The notes beneath the pieces were generated by a model that saw nothing but the letters and a program-made list of their open reading frames with translations, was not told the origin of the DNA and did no database searches. From Furfurilactobacillus milii (GTDB lineage: Bacteria; Bacillota; Bacilli; Lactobacillales; Lactobacillaceae): 64,000 nucleotides of DNA. Below are positions 8,659 through 18,215 of the stretch, in pieces; position 1 is the first letter of the stretch; every line of letters starts with the position of its first letter. Where the stretch lies: assembly GCF_021654115.1 (NCBI RefSeq), contig NZ_JAIWJF010000004.1, forward strand, positions 124,001-188,000. The letters run 5' to 3'. The translations under genes and the position numbers were made by a program.

Positions 8659-8677
8659 AAATTGCAGGTATTTTTAT

Positions 8678-8741
8678 AAACGTTCAGTTAGAGCGTTGTC
8701 TTCAATAATTTGGAGACAACGCCCTAACTGAACGTTTTTTT
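8678..8741 (+). terminator. Rho-independent terminator
   Basis: Long stem (AAACGTTCAGTTAG / CTAACTGAACGTTT with an inner GCGTTGTCT/AGACAACGC helix) followed by seven Ts. Confidence 0.9.
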
Positions 8742-9031
8742 ACTATTTATGAAAATTAGTGTTCTCAAAATATTGCCCACATTCTGAACCGCAATCGCCT
8801 GAATCCGCGGATACATTCTCACATTAATTCATCAGGCAATTAAAATTGATAGGGCAAATTAACACAGGTGTCTCATTCTTGTGTACAGCGTTCGACAAGG
8901 ATGATATACTGTGTCGATTGTATGAGTAATTACTCAAAAAAAGTCCGTTTATCGGCGGATTACATACTAAAATCACAGCCTGAATTATCTTTAAAAAATT
9001 AGACAACGGCACAACTCAAGGAGGCCTTAAC
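8742..9031 (+). other. 290-bp intergenic leader of the VTC/CotH operon
   Basis: No gene of convincing coding quality is seen; a 62-codon minus-strand frame has no ribosome site or recognisable product. A TATACT at 8905-8910 is the best -10 element but lacks a well-spaced -35. The last 20 bases carry AAGGAGG for the gene at 9032. Confidence 0.5.
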
Positions 9032-9778
9032 ATGCTCGCCAACCTGGCGGCACCACAAAAAAGTGCGGTGCCAATGGTGTTTGAACGCCATGAACAAAAA
9101 TACGTCATGGATCAGTCCACCTATCAACAACTTCTTAAAAAATTAGGCGATCAAATTCGCATGGATCAATATGGTAAACAGACGATTTCATCTCTGTATT
9201 ACGATACCGAAGATTACATGTTTGCTCGCCGACAGCTCGACAACAGTAAGTATCGTGAGAAATTACGTTTGCGTGCTTATGGCGACCCAGTCGATCATCA
9301 TCAACCGGCCTTTGTGGAATTAAAGAAAAAGGTCAACGGCATCACTTACAAACGGCGCGTTACCCTGCCTTATAACCAGGCTCACCGTTATCTTGCCAGT
9401 CGCAGCGGTAGCATCAGTCGCAATGACGATATGAACGCACGCGAAATTGACCGTTTTACGCACTCCCATGAATTATCACGACAAACAGCAGTCATTTATG
9501 AACGCACAGCGTACAGTACGGTCGACGGTTTGCGACTGACGTTTGATGAAAATATTCGCTGGCGCTCTCGTAATGTCAATCTGATTAACCACAATCAGGG
9601 CATCCCTTTACTGGCCTCAGGCATGGTCGTCATGGAAATTAAATTACCACGTGCGCTGCCCTTTGAATGGAGTCAATTATTCGCCTCCCTTAAACTTTAC
9701 CCACAACCATTTTCAAAATACGGCCTGATCTATAAATACGGCATTCAGGGAGGGCAACAATGCTTATCAGTTATTTAG
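9032..9778 (+). CDS. VTC-domain (polyphosphate polymerase-like) protein
   Basis: 248 residues. It has the CYTH/VTC tunnel-fold signatures: FERHEQKYV near residue 18, YYDTED near 58, KYREKLRLRAYG near 75, FVELKKKVNGITYKRRV near 95 and VMEIKL near 208. In yeast, VTC makes inorganic polyphosphate from ATP; the bacterial homologues are presumed nucleotide-dependent polymerases or triphosphate-binding enzymes. AAGGAGG precedes the ATG. It overlaps the DUF4956 membrane protein by 19 bases and is in one operon with tetR and cotH, a recurring bacterial grouping. Confidence 0.85.
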   Translation: MLANLAAPQKSAVPMVFERHEQKYVMDQSTYQQLLKKLGDQIRMDQYGKQTISSLYYDTEDYMFARRQLDNSKYREKLRLRAYGDPVDHHQPAFVELKKKVNGITYKRRVTLPYNQAHRYLASRSGSISRNDDMNAREIDRFTHSHELSRQTAVIYERTAYSTVDGLRLTFDENIRWRSRNVNLINHNQGIPLLASGMVVMEIKLPRALPFEWSQLFASLKLYPQPFSKYGLIYKYGIQGGQQCLSVI

Positions 9779-10434
9779 GACCCAAACACCACCTCGTGAC
9801 GTTTGAACAGATTTTCATCACGACATTAGTTACATTGATACTTGGTCTTATCGTCGCCTTTGTTTATATGTACCGGAATCACTATTCCAAACACTTTATT
9901 TTCTCGATTGCGTTACTGCCAATCCTAGTCCAATCCATTATCATGATTGTTCACGGAAATCTGGGCGCCGGGATTACTGTGGCTGGGGCCTTCAGCCTGG
10001 TTCGTTTCCGATCGGCACCGGGTAACGCTCGGGAAATGGTCACCATCTTCTTTGCCATGACAATTGGTTTGGCAACAGGCCGTGGTTACCTGCTTTATGC
10101 GACTTTCTTCACCATTGTCGTCAGTTTAGCAATGCTACTGTACACGATGCTCGACTTTGGCGCCAGCAATCAAAACGAGCGGTTAATGAAAATCACCGTG
10201 CCGGAAAATCTTGACTATGAGCATGAATTTGATGCCATCTTTGATCGGTATGCAAAAGAAGTCACCCTCGATAATGTTCGAACGACTAATTTGGGGAGTC
10301 TGTTTGAACTACAATATCGACTCGTGCTTAAAAAACCGGATCAACAAAAAGCTTTTATCGACGCCTTACGGGAACGCAACGGCAATCTTGAGATTTCCAT
10401 GCGAACAGACGTCACCAGTAACAATTCGCTTTAA
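9760..10434 (+). CDS. DUF4956 membrane protein
   Basis: 224 residues. Several membrane segments occur between residues 15 and 135, including GLIVAFVYMY and the conserved cluster GAGITVAGAFSLVRFRSAPG, the hallmark of DUF4956. The C-terminal 90 residues are soluble and resemble a small alpha/beta domain. It is nearly always beside a VTC-domain gene, and the 19-base overlap here implies a common complex, perhaps a membrane platform for product export or regulation. Its biochemical function is unknown. Confidence 0.85.
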   Translation: MLISYLGPKHHLVTFEQIFITTLVTLILGLIVAFVYMYRNHYSKHFIFSIALLPILVQSIIMIVHGNLGAGITVAGAFSLVRFRSAPGNAREMVTIFFAMTIGLATGRGYLLYATFFTIVVSLAMLLYTMLDFGASNQNERLMKITVPENLDYEHEFDAIFDRYAKEVTLDNVRTTNLGSLFELQYRLVLKKPDQQKAFIDALRERNGNLEISMRTDVTSNNSL

Positions 10435-10485
10435 CATTTAGGTTAGGAACCACCGTTTCAAGAGGAAGTACCAAGGAGAACAGAT

Positions 10486-11058
10486 ATGAAAAAAGCACTA
10501 TCACGGGACTACATTGTCACGGAGGCCTACCACGTTGCTGAACAGGACAGCCTCCAAAAGCTATCTCTACGCGGTATGGCCCGCCATCTGGGAGTGCAAC
10601 CACAAACGTTATACCATTACTTTCCAAGTCTGGATGATTTAAAGGCGGGCGTTGCTGATTATGGTCGTCAACTCGTTGAACATGAGCTCTACACTAAGCT
10701 CGTCCCTGTTTCTGGCAAGGATGCACTTAAGGTTTTCGCCATCACGCTATTTTCGTTTGCCCAGGATCATCCATCCTTCCAGGAAATGTTGACGACAGAA
10801 CATCACGGCTTTCGTTCACCACTCAAACTCGAAGACGCACCAGCTGGCGCAATCGTAAATATTCTGCGCGATATTTTGACACCAATGGTTGCTGACGAGC
10901 AGGAACGTGAGCGAATGATGCGGTTCTTTTTGAGTACGCTGTTTGGATACGCCAAACTGTCATTTAACGGTTTCTTCCCACAAAGTGTTAACGCAGAAGC
11001 AGACCTGAGTGACCTTATTGATATGGTCACTCAAGTCATCCCCAATGGATCGAAATAA
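10486..11058 (+). CDS. TetR-family regulator
   Basis: 190 residues. The N-terminal 50 residues hold a TetR helix-turn-helix (LSLRGMARHLGVQPQTLYHYFPSLDDL); the C-terminal ligand domain resembles the WHG/TetR_C group. AAGGAG precedes ATG 10486. It sits 51 bases after the DUF4956 gene and 20 bases before cotH, so it is inside the operon it probably controls. The ligand is unknown. Confidence 0.85.
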   Translation: MKKALSRDYIVTEAYHVAEQDSLQKLSLRGMARHLGVQPQTLYHYFPSLDDLKAGVADYGRQLVEHELYTKLVPVSGKDALKVFAITLFSFAQDHPSFQEMLTTEHHGFRSPLKLEDAPAGAIVNILRDILTPMVADEQERERMMRFFLSTLFGYAKLSFNGFFPQSVNAEADLSDLIDMVTQVIPNGSK

Positions 11059-11078
11059 ATCACGGAGGGTCTTGAACC

Positions 11079-12545
11079 ATGTCTAAAAAACGCCGCCCAC
11101 GCGTGGCGCTCATCAGTTTAGTTGGCCTCATTCTAGTCTTGCTGGTGGGTACGTTTACGTGGCTTCATTTTAATTCCACGCGTCAGCTACCGCTGGGTTC
11201 GCGACAAAAGGTTGAACGATTGCCGCGTGTCAAAATCAAGGGTGCTGTTTCACAAACGGTCGATAAGAACCCTACCGTCCGTTTTTCGTTTAAAGATCGT
11301 AAAACGGGGGTTCAAGAAGACGGCTATGCCACCATGAAGTGGCAGGGTCAAAGTTCGCGCCGCTATCCGCAGAAAAACTGGAAAATTAAGTTTTATAAAG
11401 ATAAGTCACTGAAACACAAACTAAAGTGGCGGGCCGCACCGGGGTGGAAAAAGCACAGCAGCTATGTATTAAAGGCCAACTATATTGACGCCACTCAATC
11501 GCGTAACGTCGTTAACTCACAGTTATGGTCAGACATGGTTGCCACCCGTTCTGGTGCTCCAAAACAGTTAGCTGGCTCACAAAATAACGGTGCCATCAGT
11601 GGCTTCCCTATTGAAATGAAAGTTAACGGTGACCGCTGGGGCCTCTATACACTTAACACGCCTAAAGATGCCAAGCTGTGGGGGCTAGATAAACACGACC
11701 CTACCAACATCGCCATCAGCAGTAATGAGTGGGATAAAGCCGATATGTTTTGGTCCGACAAGGTTCGTTACAATGCGACCGGTTGGACCCCTGATGTACC
11801 TGATTCGTTAACTCGTCAACAAAAGCAAGACTTTGAACGGTTGGTTCACTTCGTTAATACCAGCGATATGCAAACGTTTAGACAACATGCTCCTGAATAT
11901 TTGGACGTTAATTCCGTCATTGATATGTATTTGTTTGCCAACCTTATTCACGATCAGGACGGCCTTGGACGCAACCTTGAACTGCTCACTTATAACGGTC
12001 AAATCTGGCACGCCACCATGTACGATCTCGATTCCACTTGGGGGCTGTATGAAAATGGCCGCCACATTTATCCGTCGGGTGAATCTGTATCCCATAACTA
12101 TCCGAACCACGGCGATCTCAAAACGGCAGAAGGTAATCGCCTGCTACAACAAGTTGCCCAAGCCTATCCGGAACGCGTTCAGTCGCGTTGGCGTCAACTC
12201 CGTAAATCCACACTGACACCAACTAAGGTTAATAATGAATTCACAACATTCATGACCACAGTTGGTGATCCTAATTATCAGGATAACTTCCAACGTAACC
12301 CTGGAATTCCATCCAAAAAAATTACGAGTTTGATGCAAATTCGCAATTCAGTAAATCGTCAGTTTAAGGACTGCGACGCACTTTTCAACGACTATACGAG
12401 TAACGTCAAACGACTGAACTTCAATTACGTCGCGCCAACGCCGACTGAATCCGAAAAAGCCAGTTCTCGCGCAAAGGCCAGTTCAGCTAAGGCTCAGTCC
12501 GAAAACAGCCGTAATGACGATAGTAGTGATGTCAAACTCCCATAG
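11079..12545 (+). CDS. CotH-family (protein-kinase-like) exported protein
   Basis: 488 residues. An N-terminal signal anchor (residues 8-28) follows a basic start (SKKRRPRV). The CotH fold is shown by KWQGQSSRRYPQKNWKIKF near residue 88, YVLKANYIDATQSRNVVN near 130, MKVNGDRWGLYTL near 175 and the acidic active-site motif MYDLDSTWGLY near 312. The last 35 residues are low-complexity Ser/Ala/Lys. CotH of Bacillus is an atypical secreted kinase; here it would act outside the membrane. Co-transcription with a VTC protein suggests a phosphate-linked envelope modification, which is inference. Confidence 0.85.
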   Translation: MSKKRRPRVALISLVGLILVLLVGTFTWLHFNSTRQLPLGSRQKVERLPRVKIKGAVSQTVDKNPTVRFSFKDRKTGVQEDGYATMKWQGQSSRRYPQKNWKIKFYKDKSLKHKLKWRAAPGWKKHSSYVLKANYIDATQSRNVVNSQLWSDMVATRSGAPKQLAGSQNNGAISGFPIEMKVNGDRWGLYTLNTPKDAKLWGLDKHDPTNIAISSNEWDKADMFWSDKVRYNATGWTPDVPDSLTRQQKQDFERLVHFVNTSDMQTFRQHAPEYLDVNSVIDMYLFANLIHDQDGLGRNLELLTYNGQIWHATMYDLDSTWGLYENGRHIYPSGESVSHNYPNHGDLKTAEGNRLLQQVAQAYPERVQSRWRQLRKSTLTPTKVNNEFTTFMTTVGDPNYQDNFQRNPGIPSKKITSLMQIRNSVNRQFKDCDALFNDYTSNVKRLNFNYVAPTPTESEKASSRAKASSAKAQSENSRNDDSSDVKLP

Positions 12546-12643
12546 CTAACTCTGCCTGCCTAAGGTGTAAACTATTGTTGAATGAAGTGCTGATTAGTTC
12601 ACTATTTATCAGCACTGTTAAACATGCGGAGGAAGACACAATT

Positions 12644-13399
12644 ATGCAGTATGAAGGCGCACAATTGGCACATTATGTGGACCGACCAAGTCGTTTTACG
12701 TGCCGAGTTGAACGAAACGGCGAAACCATTGAAACTCACTTAAAAAATACGGGTCGTGGTGCAGATCTGCTAATTCCCGGCGCAACTGTTTCAATCGTGC
12801 CAGCTAAGAATCCTGAACGTAAAACACACTGGGACATGGTCTCTGTCATCAAACGCACTGACCATGGTGACTTCTGGGTCAACATTGATAGTGCCATGCC
12901 AAATAAGGTAACTAAGGAAGCGGTAGACGCTGGTCTACTCACCTTTCCTGACTTACCTGGCACAATTACAGAATTCCGTCCTGAAGTGACGTTTGGCGAT
13001 TCCCGTGTCGACTTCAAAGGTAAGACGAGCAACGGACAAGAGTTCTTTGTCGAGACTAAGGGGGCAACGTTAGAAAGCCACGGAATCGTCGGCTTTCCGG
13101 ACGCACCAACGATTCGGGCAGTGAAACACGTTTATAATCTTGAACATGCGATTGATGAGGGCTACATGGCCTATCTTTTCTTCGTCATCCAAATTGATAA
13201 TATCGACGTGCTCACCCTCAATCATCACATGGCGCCCAAACTTACAGCTGCTATTAAGGCGGCTGTTCCGCACGGGGTTAAAATTGCCGCCTACTGTTCA
13301 AAAGTCGACGAAAATGGCATGACATTGCACCGGCCGGCTGAGTTTCGGATTGATGAACCATTTATTGATCCGCAGGTGGAGATGGGATTAATTAAATAG
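12644..13399 (+). CDS. sfsA: SfsA-family nuclease-like protein
   Basis: 251 residues from ATG 12644 behind GGAGGAAG; a longer TTG-started frame from 12575 has no site. Family segments: RPSRFTCRVERNG near the N-terminus (OB-fold), THLKNTGRGADLLIPG, MPNKVTKEAV, and the PD-(D/E)xK-like pair SRVDFKG ... FVETKGATLE. SfsA binds DNA and was named for sugar fermentation stimulation; a nuclease role is suggested by the fold. Monocistronic. Confidence 0.88.
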   Translation: MQYEGAQLAHYVDRPSRFTCRVERNGETIETHLKNTGRGADLLIPGATVSIVPAKNPERKTHWDMVSVIKRTDHGDFWVNIDSAMPNKVTKEAVDAGLLTFPDLPGTITEFRPEVTFGDSRVDFKGKTSNGQEFFVETKGATLESHGIVGFPDAPTIRAVKHVYNLEHAIDEGYMAYLFFVIQIDNIDVLTLNHHMAPKLTAAIKAAVPHGVKIAAYCSKVDENGMTLHRPAEFRIDEPFIDPQVEMGLIK

Positions 13400-13406
13400 A
13401 CTGTAC

Positions 13407-13447
13407 AAAAATAACGCGTTCACAAATTAGAGTGAGCGCGTTATTTT
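13407..13447. terminator. Bidirectional terminator
   Basis: AAAATAACGCG and its complement flank a loop between convergent sfsA and the CPBP gene. Confidence 0.85.
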
Positions 13448-13470
13448 GAGGTTTCAAAGCAACTTCATAT

Positions 13471-14277
13471 TCACGAATTTTCTGATGTCTTTGAATCAAG
13501 CTTTTTAATTAACGCGAATTTTCTGTCACCAAACATCACGACACTAATTCCAACGATGCATAACGCCACAAACATTACGATATTTGCTGTCCAGTTGATT
13601 TCAGAATCCGGTCCATTTTCAATACCATTGGCCAATGTTGCGAAAAAATCCCACGAAAAATGAAACAACATCGAATTTAACAAATTACCAGATTTTATAT
13701 ATATTGCACCTAAAATCACACCGAGCCCGACTGTTTGAAGAACTTGAGCCAAGGTACTATCGAGAGACTGCACATGTAAATTACCCATGTGGTAAAGTCC
13801 AAACAGAAGGCTACTAATGCCCAGCGCCCAGATTGCACGAAAGCGCGTTGTTCCGGACATTTGTTGGCCAATGTATGTCAACACAAGTCCACGCCAGATA
13901 AACTCCTCGGGAATCGCCGCAATCAATCCAACCGTCAGTGCTTCCCATGCTCTCGTGGGATGATGTATCGCTACCGCTGACGCCACAAAAAAGGCAATAA
14001 GGGTCGCCAAAACGATAAGTTTACGAATACTTTTCCGCTTCGGGCGTGCAATCATCACGTTTGCTTTCAGTAATTTTAGATTCAGCACGAATGCGATAAG
14101 AAATTCCATACCCTTATAAACAATATTTTCAACCCAAAAATGGTGTGTGAATATCGCGTCGAACAACGGACCGGCAATTACCTCATCAAATAGTTCAATA
14201 ATCAATATCGTCACAATCAAACGAAGCCAAATGTGATCTTTTAATGTTTCCTTACTTGCTAGTAAAATCTTCCCCAT
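13471..14277 (-). CDS. CPBP-family intramembrane metalloprotease
   Basis: 268 residues, about eight membrane segments. The three CPBP motifs are present: EEFIWRG near residue 123, FGLYHMG near 158 and LFHFSWDF near 207, supplying glutamate and histidine ligands. In lactic acid bacteria, relatives (Abi/PlnI-like) process signals or give immunity to self-made bacteriocins. It lies at the edge of a block with a peptide-immunity-like ABC operon, but 270 bases without a clear promoter separate them. Confidence 0.85.
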   Translation of the reverse strand: MGKILLASKETLKDHIWLRLIVTILIIELFDEVIAGPLFDAIFTHHFWVENIVYKGMEFLIAFVLNLKLLKANVMIARPKRKSIRKLIVLATLIAFFVASAVAIHHPTRAWEALTVGLIAAIPEEFIWRGLVLTYIGQQMSGTTRFRAIWALGISSLLFGLYHMGNLHVQSLDSTLAQVLQTVGLGVILGAIYIKSGNLLNSMLFHFSWDFFATLANGIENGPDSEINWTANIVMFVALCIVGISVVMFGDRKFALIKKLDSKTSENS

Positions 14278-14547
14278 ATTGCATCGCCTGCTTTTCGTTT
14301 AATGGTGACTACTTTAACGGTTGAATTGGTGTTTAAATGATTTTATTGCACCAACCCAAGCAACGTGCAATCGCCTAGAATTAGCTTACACAAGCCTCAA
14401 AATTAAATAAACTTCAAAGGGGTCTAAGTATCTTAGCACCTCTTTAAATCCTGTTAAATCAACAAACGGCATCATTATTTTTTTAGAGCAATATGTCTAG
14501 TTAATGCATTTCATTAGGGCATCACAAAGGTTTTTAGTGTCGAACAA

Positions 14548-14805
14548 TTAAAGGATCCAAGTCGCAATGCTACGACCTACATCATCACCAACATTGGGTT
14601 TCATCAATATTGTGTAAAAAGACAGTGCTTCTGCAGAAATATTCTGTTTTAATGCTAACTGACCAAATTTTGTTTTCATGCGGCTAATGGCCTGCCCGTC
14701 ATATACGCCGTTATTCAATTCGAAAATTCCCGCCGTAATAATTGCCGCTTCATTCGGCCGGCTAAAATGAATTTCTTGTAGCTGGCCTGTTAGATTTTGA
14801 CTCAT
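14548..14805 (-). CDS. Small protein in ABC operon, possibly bacteriocin-immunity-like
   Basis: 85 residues, last gene of a three-gene minus-strand operon. GAGGTC lies eight bases before ATG 14805. The composition is helical and soluble; the segment LALKQNISAEALSFYTILMKP recalls the four-helix immunity proteins of class IIa bacteriocins, but the match is by eye and weak. The position behind an ABC-2 exporter fits a role in protection against a peptide. Confidence 0.55.
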   Translation of the reverse strand: MSQNLTGQLQEIHFSRPNEAAIITAGIFELNNGVYDGQAISRMKTKFGQLALKQNISAEALSFYTILMKPNVGDDVGRSIATWIL

Positions 14806-14834
14806 AATAATGACCTCAATTTTGTTCGAACTAT

Positions 14835-15605
14835 CTACACACTCCGTTTGCGAAATATAAGAATGCCAATCAACAAAAATAATGCAATGTATCCAATATC
14901 GCCCAGTAACAGTTGATTATCCGTCAATTTTGTGAATTTAGAAAATTCTTCTGCAACAATTTGATGATCGTAATTTAAGAAATTCAGTGGATTCCACTTT
15001 AACCACGGGTATTTTGCAATTACTGAAAACAATGCAGCACTAGTAAGATTTAGGACAAAGTACCCAATGATTCCGACTGAGATTGCAACGGATGATGTCT
15101 TAAAAGCAGTCGCAATCAAAAGTACTAAACTGATTAAAACCCATAATGTGATGAAGTGTGCTCCCATCGCGGCCAGCCAATCCTGCCAGAATTGATGTTT
15201 CCATCCTTTCTCCACGAGTGAAAATTGCCCGTTGACCAACACCAGCTTTAAAAATAAAGCCATGACCATTGTCATCACATACAAGTACAAGGTGTAAGTT
15301 AACATCAACAACCACTTACTGATTAGCACATATTCGCGTGAGTACTTTTGTGCAAGCACCGTCTTAATTGTTCCATACTGAAATTCCATAGTGATTGTTG
15401 AGGCAGCTATTGCAAGGGAAAAAAAGACAACTAAGATTGCTGAATGAAAATCTGAAACAAACATCATTTGAGCTGGCAAAGTTTTGGGCCACAAATGACT
15501 GATTGTTGCGGCTCCTATCTCCGTTAGAATCAAAATCGCGGTAATCCATAAGGTACTCTTCTTTTTGATGAGTTTATAGACTTCTTGTTTGTATAGCGTC
15601 CACAT
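14835..15605 (-). CDS. ABC-2 type transporter, membrane subunit
   Basis: 256 residues from ATG 15605, nine bases behind GGAG. It has six hydrophobic segments and begins WTLYKQEVYKLIKKKSTLW, the usual start of ABC-2 permeases of the bacteriocin-immunity and antibiotic-export type. The ATPase gene ends 17 bases upstream. Confidence 0.85.
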   Translation of the reverse strand: MWTLYKQEVYKLIKKKSTLWITAILILTEIGAATISHLWPKTLPAQMMFVSDFHSAILVVFFSLAIAASTITMEFQYGTIKTVLAQKYSREYVLISKWLLMLTYTLYLYVMTMVMALFLKLVLVNGQFSLVEKGWKHQFWQDWLAAMGAHFITLWVLISLVLLIATAFKTSSVAISVGIIGYFVLNLTSAALFSVIAKYPWLKWNPLNFLNYDHQIVAEEFSKFTKLTDNQLLLGDIGYIALFLLIGILIFRKRSV

Positions 15606-15622
15606 AGTATCCAGCTCCAATC

Positions 15623-16519
15623 TCAGTTCGCAGTATTAAGCAATTCCAATACGGACCCTTCGAGATCCTCATCCTCGTGTTTTACATCATGCACTGCAAT
15701 ATTCTCGCTGATTAGATTCGTCAAAATTTCAGCAATATCAAAGTTGGCGTCCGTCTTTATACGCACTTTCTCGCCACTCACCAGATAATAGCCAGCTGCA
15801 ATTAGAATCTCTTGGGCTTTTTTATCATCCGAAGTGTTTAACACAATGAAATGGTTATTAGCTTCTAAAAGATTTTTCATCGTCGTTTGACGAACAACTT
15901 TACCTTGATCCACTATAATCAAATCTTCAGCCAATTTTTGCAGCTCACTCAAGATGTGACTTGAAATCAGAAAACTAACACCCCTATTTCTCTGATCAAT
16001 GATCAAGTCCCGCAATTCTTTATTGGACTGGGGATCTAGTCCATTCATTGGCTCATCTAAAATAACTAATTTAGGATTATTAACAAATGCCATTGCAACA
16101 CCAAGCTTTTGTCTCATCCCTAAGGAATACCCACGTGCTGCCGAATTAATGTAACCTTCCATATTTAACATGTGAATAAGCGATTGAATGCCTGTGGATT
16201 GTACCTTGCCTCTAGCAAATAGTCGTAAATGTTCCATTCCAGTCATAAATGGATAAATACTGGGATATTCAATCAAAGCGCCAATATCGTTCAAAAGCGG
16301 ATGATCGTTAAACGTGCTTGGTTGACCTTCGAACATTATTTGTCCAGCATATGGTGTTAGACTAAGAATAGTTTTCATAATTGTCGTTTTGCCGGCTCCG
16401 TTGGCCCCTACAAGCCCGGTAATACGACCAGAACTAAGCGAAAATGAGACGTTTTTTAAAACTTGCTTTCGACCAAAAAAATTATTTACATTTTTCACTA
16501 CCAATATTTCATCCTTCAT
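15623..16519 (-). CDS. ABC transporter ATP-binding subunit
   Basis: 298 residues from ATG 16519. Walker A GANGAGKTT near residue 40, signature YSLGMRQKLG near 130 and Walker B LVILDEPMNGLDP near 150. The C-terminal 80 residues resemble those of lantibiotic-immunity and drug-export ATPases (LanF/BcrA type). It is the first gene of the operon and is divergent from an RNPP-type regulator, a layout suggesting peptide-induced export. Confidence 0.88.
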   Translation of the reverse strand: MKDEILVVKNVNNFFGRKQVLKNVSFSLSSGRITGLVGANGAGKTTIMKTILSLTPYAGQIMFEGQPSTFNDHPLLNDIGALIEYPSIYPFMTGMEHLRLFARGKVQSTGIQSLIHMLNMEGYINSAARGYSLGMRQKLGVAMAFVNNPKLVILDEPMNGLDPQSNKELRDLIIDQRNRGVSFLISSHILSELQKLAEDLIIVDQGKVVRQTTMKNLLEANNHFIVLNTSDDKKAQEILIAAGYYLVSGEKVRIKTDANFDIAEILTNLISENIAVHDVKHEDEDLEGSVLELLNTAN

Positions 16520-16741
16520 TGAAATCATCCCCACTGGTAACTTCCATTAGAAACAACTAACCGATGATTTTCTGCAGTGACAATTTATTGATAAAGAGCG
16601 AACTTATCTAACATAAAGGACGGCACGGCTTGTACGTCAGCCTTAAAATTCCATTACGCATATTTAAATTCACTCATTCATTTATTTTCTATACTATAAT
16701 AGCCTTTTTGGAAATATACAAGAAAAGTGATGTGACCATAA

Positions 16742-17605
16742 ATGATTAATGCTAAAAAGTTCAAAACGACAAGAACTGCTATGAACTATACACAAAAAGA
16801 ATTAGCAAAGGGCATTACGACACAAGGTACCATTAGTAGAATGGAAAAAAATGCCTTTGAGCCTTCAAGAGAAATTCTCACAGCACTCGCAGCTAGACTA
16901 AGCGTTGATATGAACGATTTAATCGTTCCTGGTAAACGAGATCAAATTATGATCTTGCTTGAAAAGGCAGATACTTTATACAAAAATTACCATTATCAGG
17001 AGGTTCTTGATTTATTAAACACATTCACTTCTGACGAATTTATTAGCGCCAATGTAGAACAGCACTACACGTTTTTGATAACAGCCTCACAGGTTTGGAT
17101 GAATCACGATTTTTCTGAAGGTATTTTTGGATTCAATACAATGCTACAAAAAGACGATTTTTCCATTTATACAGTTTTGGCAACAATGGAACTTGGAGTT
17201 GTATATGTCTTACAGAAAAATAAAAAAAGAGCAGAATACTACGTGGCTCAAGTTCCCGAATTATTAGAACGGCTGAGTGCGGATACGAAACGTTCAAATC
17301 CGTACTGGTATGCAATTATTGTTGAAAACCTTGCCAGATACTACCTTCGAACAAATCGCATTCAAAAGAGTAAAGAATATGCTGAGCAATTAATCCACTT
17401 CCTGAATGAAATTAACTCTTCTTACAACCTTGAAAGTGCCTATCTGACACTCTCCAGCGCGACCTCAGAACTGGAAGGAAATACTCAAAAAATGAAACGT
17501 CAACTTGCCACCTCCTGGGCATTAGCGCTTAATGCCGGAAATTCGGACGTTTTAAAAGAAGCTACAAAGTATATGAAAGAATTTAATATCTCCACTTTTG
17601 ATTGA
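16742..17605 (+). CDS. Rgg/PlcR (RNPP)-like regulator
   Basis: 287 residues. Residues 5-60 are an XRE helix-turn-helix (YTQKELAKGITTQGTISRME); the rest is alpha-helical with repeated pairs such as NHDFSEGIFGFNTML and RTNRIQKSKEYAEQLIHFLNE, typical of the TPR-like peptide-binding domain. Such regulators respond to short imported peptides. A TATAAT at 16695-16700 drives it; its ribosome site is weak. No clear pheromone gene was found in the 200 bases on either side. Confidence 0.8.
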   Translation: MINAKKFKTTRTAMNYTQKELAKGITTQGTISRMEKNAFEPSREILTALAARLSVDMNDLIVPGKRDQIMILLEKADTLYKNYHYQEVLDLLNTFTSDEFISANVEQHYTFLITASQVWMNHDFSEGIFGFNTMLQKDDFSIYTVLATMELGVVYVLQKNKKRAEYYVAQVPELLERLSADTKRSNPYWYAIIVENLARYYLRTNRIQKSKEYAEQLIHFLNEINSSYNLESAYLTLSSATSELEGNTQKMKRQLATSWALALNAGNSDVLKEATKYMKEFNISTFD

Positions 17606-17917
17606 CGATTATATGTACTTTCAAAAGATTTCACTCTATTTTCAATGTATTTAGAACGCGTATTTAAATAAATATAAGATATCTCTTTCAAACTCACATT
17701 GCTGTTAAGAATTACTGACTGCTTTTAAGGACAGCTGGATATGGCATAGACCAACGGAGTTTAGAATCCACGAATCGTCCACTGATTAACGAGTGGACAC
17801 GGTCATGATTAAAGTATGTAGACAAATACACGATTTGTTAACAAGCACATAAAATGAGAAACAACTATCGCACATGATACAGTGAGCCTATAACTAAGAG
17901 GAATGAGGTACACGTCC
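17606..17917 (+). other. 312-bp intergenic region, AT-rich
   Basis: No convincing gene. It contains a 7-bp hairpin (GTCCACT / AGTGGAC, 17777-17798) and a palindrome TTGTTAACAA near 17837. The last 30 bases include AGAGGAATGAGG, the ribosome site of the broken zinc-ribbon gene. Confidence 0.45.
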
Positions 17918-18181
17918 ATGCAAGGTGTTTGTTAGAGTTGTGGTCTTCCCCACATGAAACGGCTTGGCACAGAAGTAAATCAACAGCCTTCAACCATGTA
18001 CTGCAAACACTGCTATCACGATGGTAAATTCACCGATTCAGAAATTACTTTTCATAACGTGAAGACTCGCGGTTTAGCTATTATTTACCAATTAAATACA
18101 TCAGTCATCAAGAAACATTTTATGCAACTTTTCTACCCGGGCGTTTTAAAACGGCCGACCCGTTGGCGCAAAATAAAGTAA
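17918..18181 (+). pseudogene. Zinc-ribbon protein (zf-ribbon_2 type) interrupted by an amber stop
   Basis: From ATG 17918 the frame reads M-Q-G-V-C, then TAG at 17933-17935, then S-C-G-L-P-H and runs 82 more codons with YCKHCYHDGKFTDSEITF. The family consensus at the break is C-Q-S-C-G-M-P, so CAG to TAG destroyed the glutamine inside the first CxxC pair. The remainder is intact to TAA at 18179-18181. Either a young nonsense mutation or an error in the base call. Confidence 0.75.
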
Positions 18182-18215
18182 TTATGTCTCTATGAATAAA
18201 TACAACACAGTTTCA

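Noticed and set aside
8824-9012. 62-residue minus-strand ORF in the VTC leader
   Set aside because: No ribosome site and no recognisable features.
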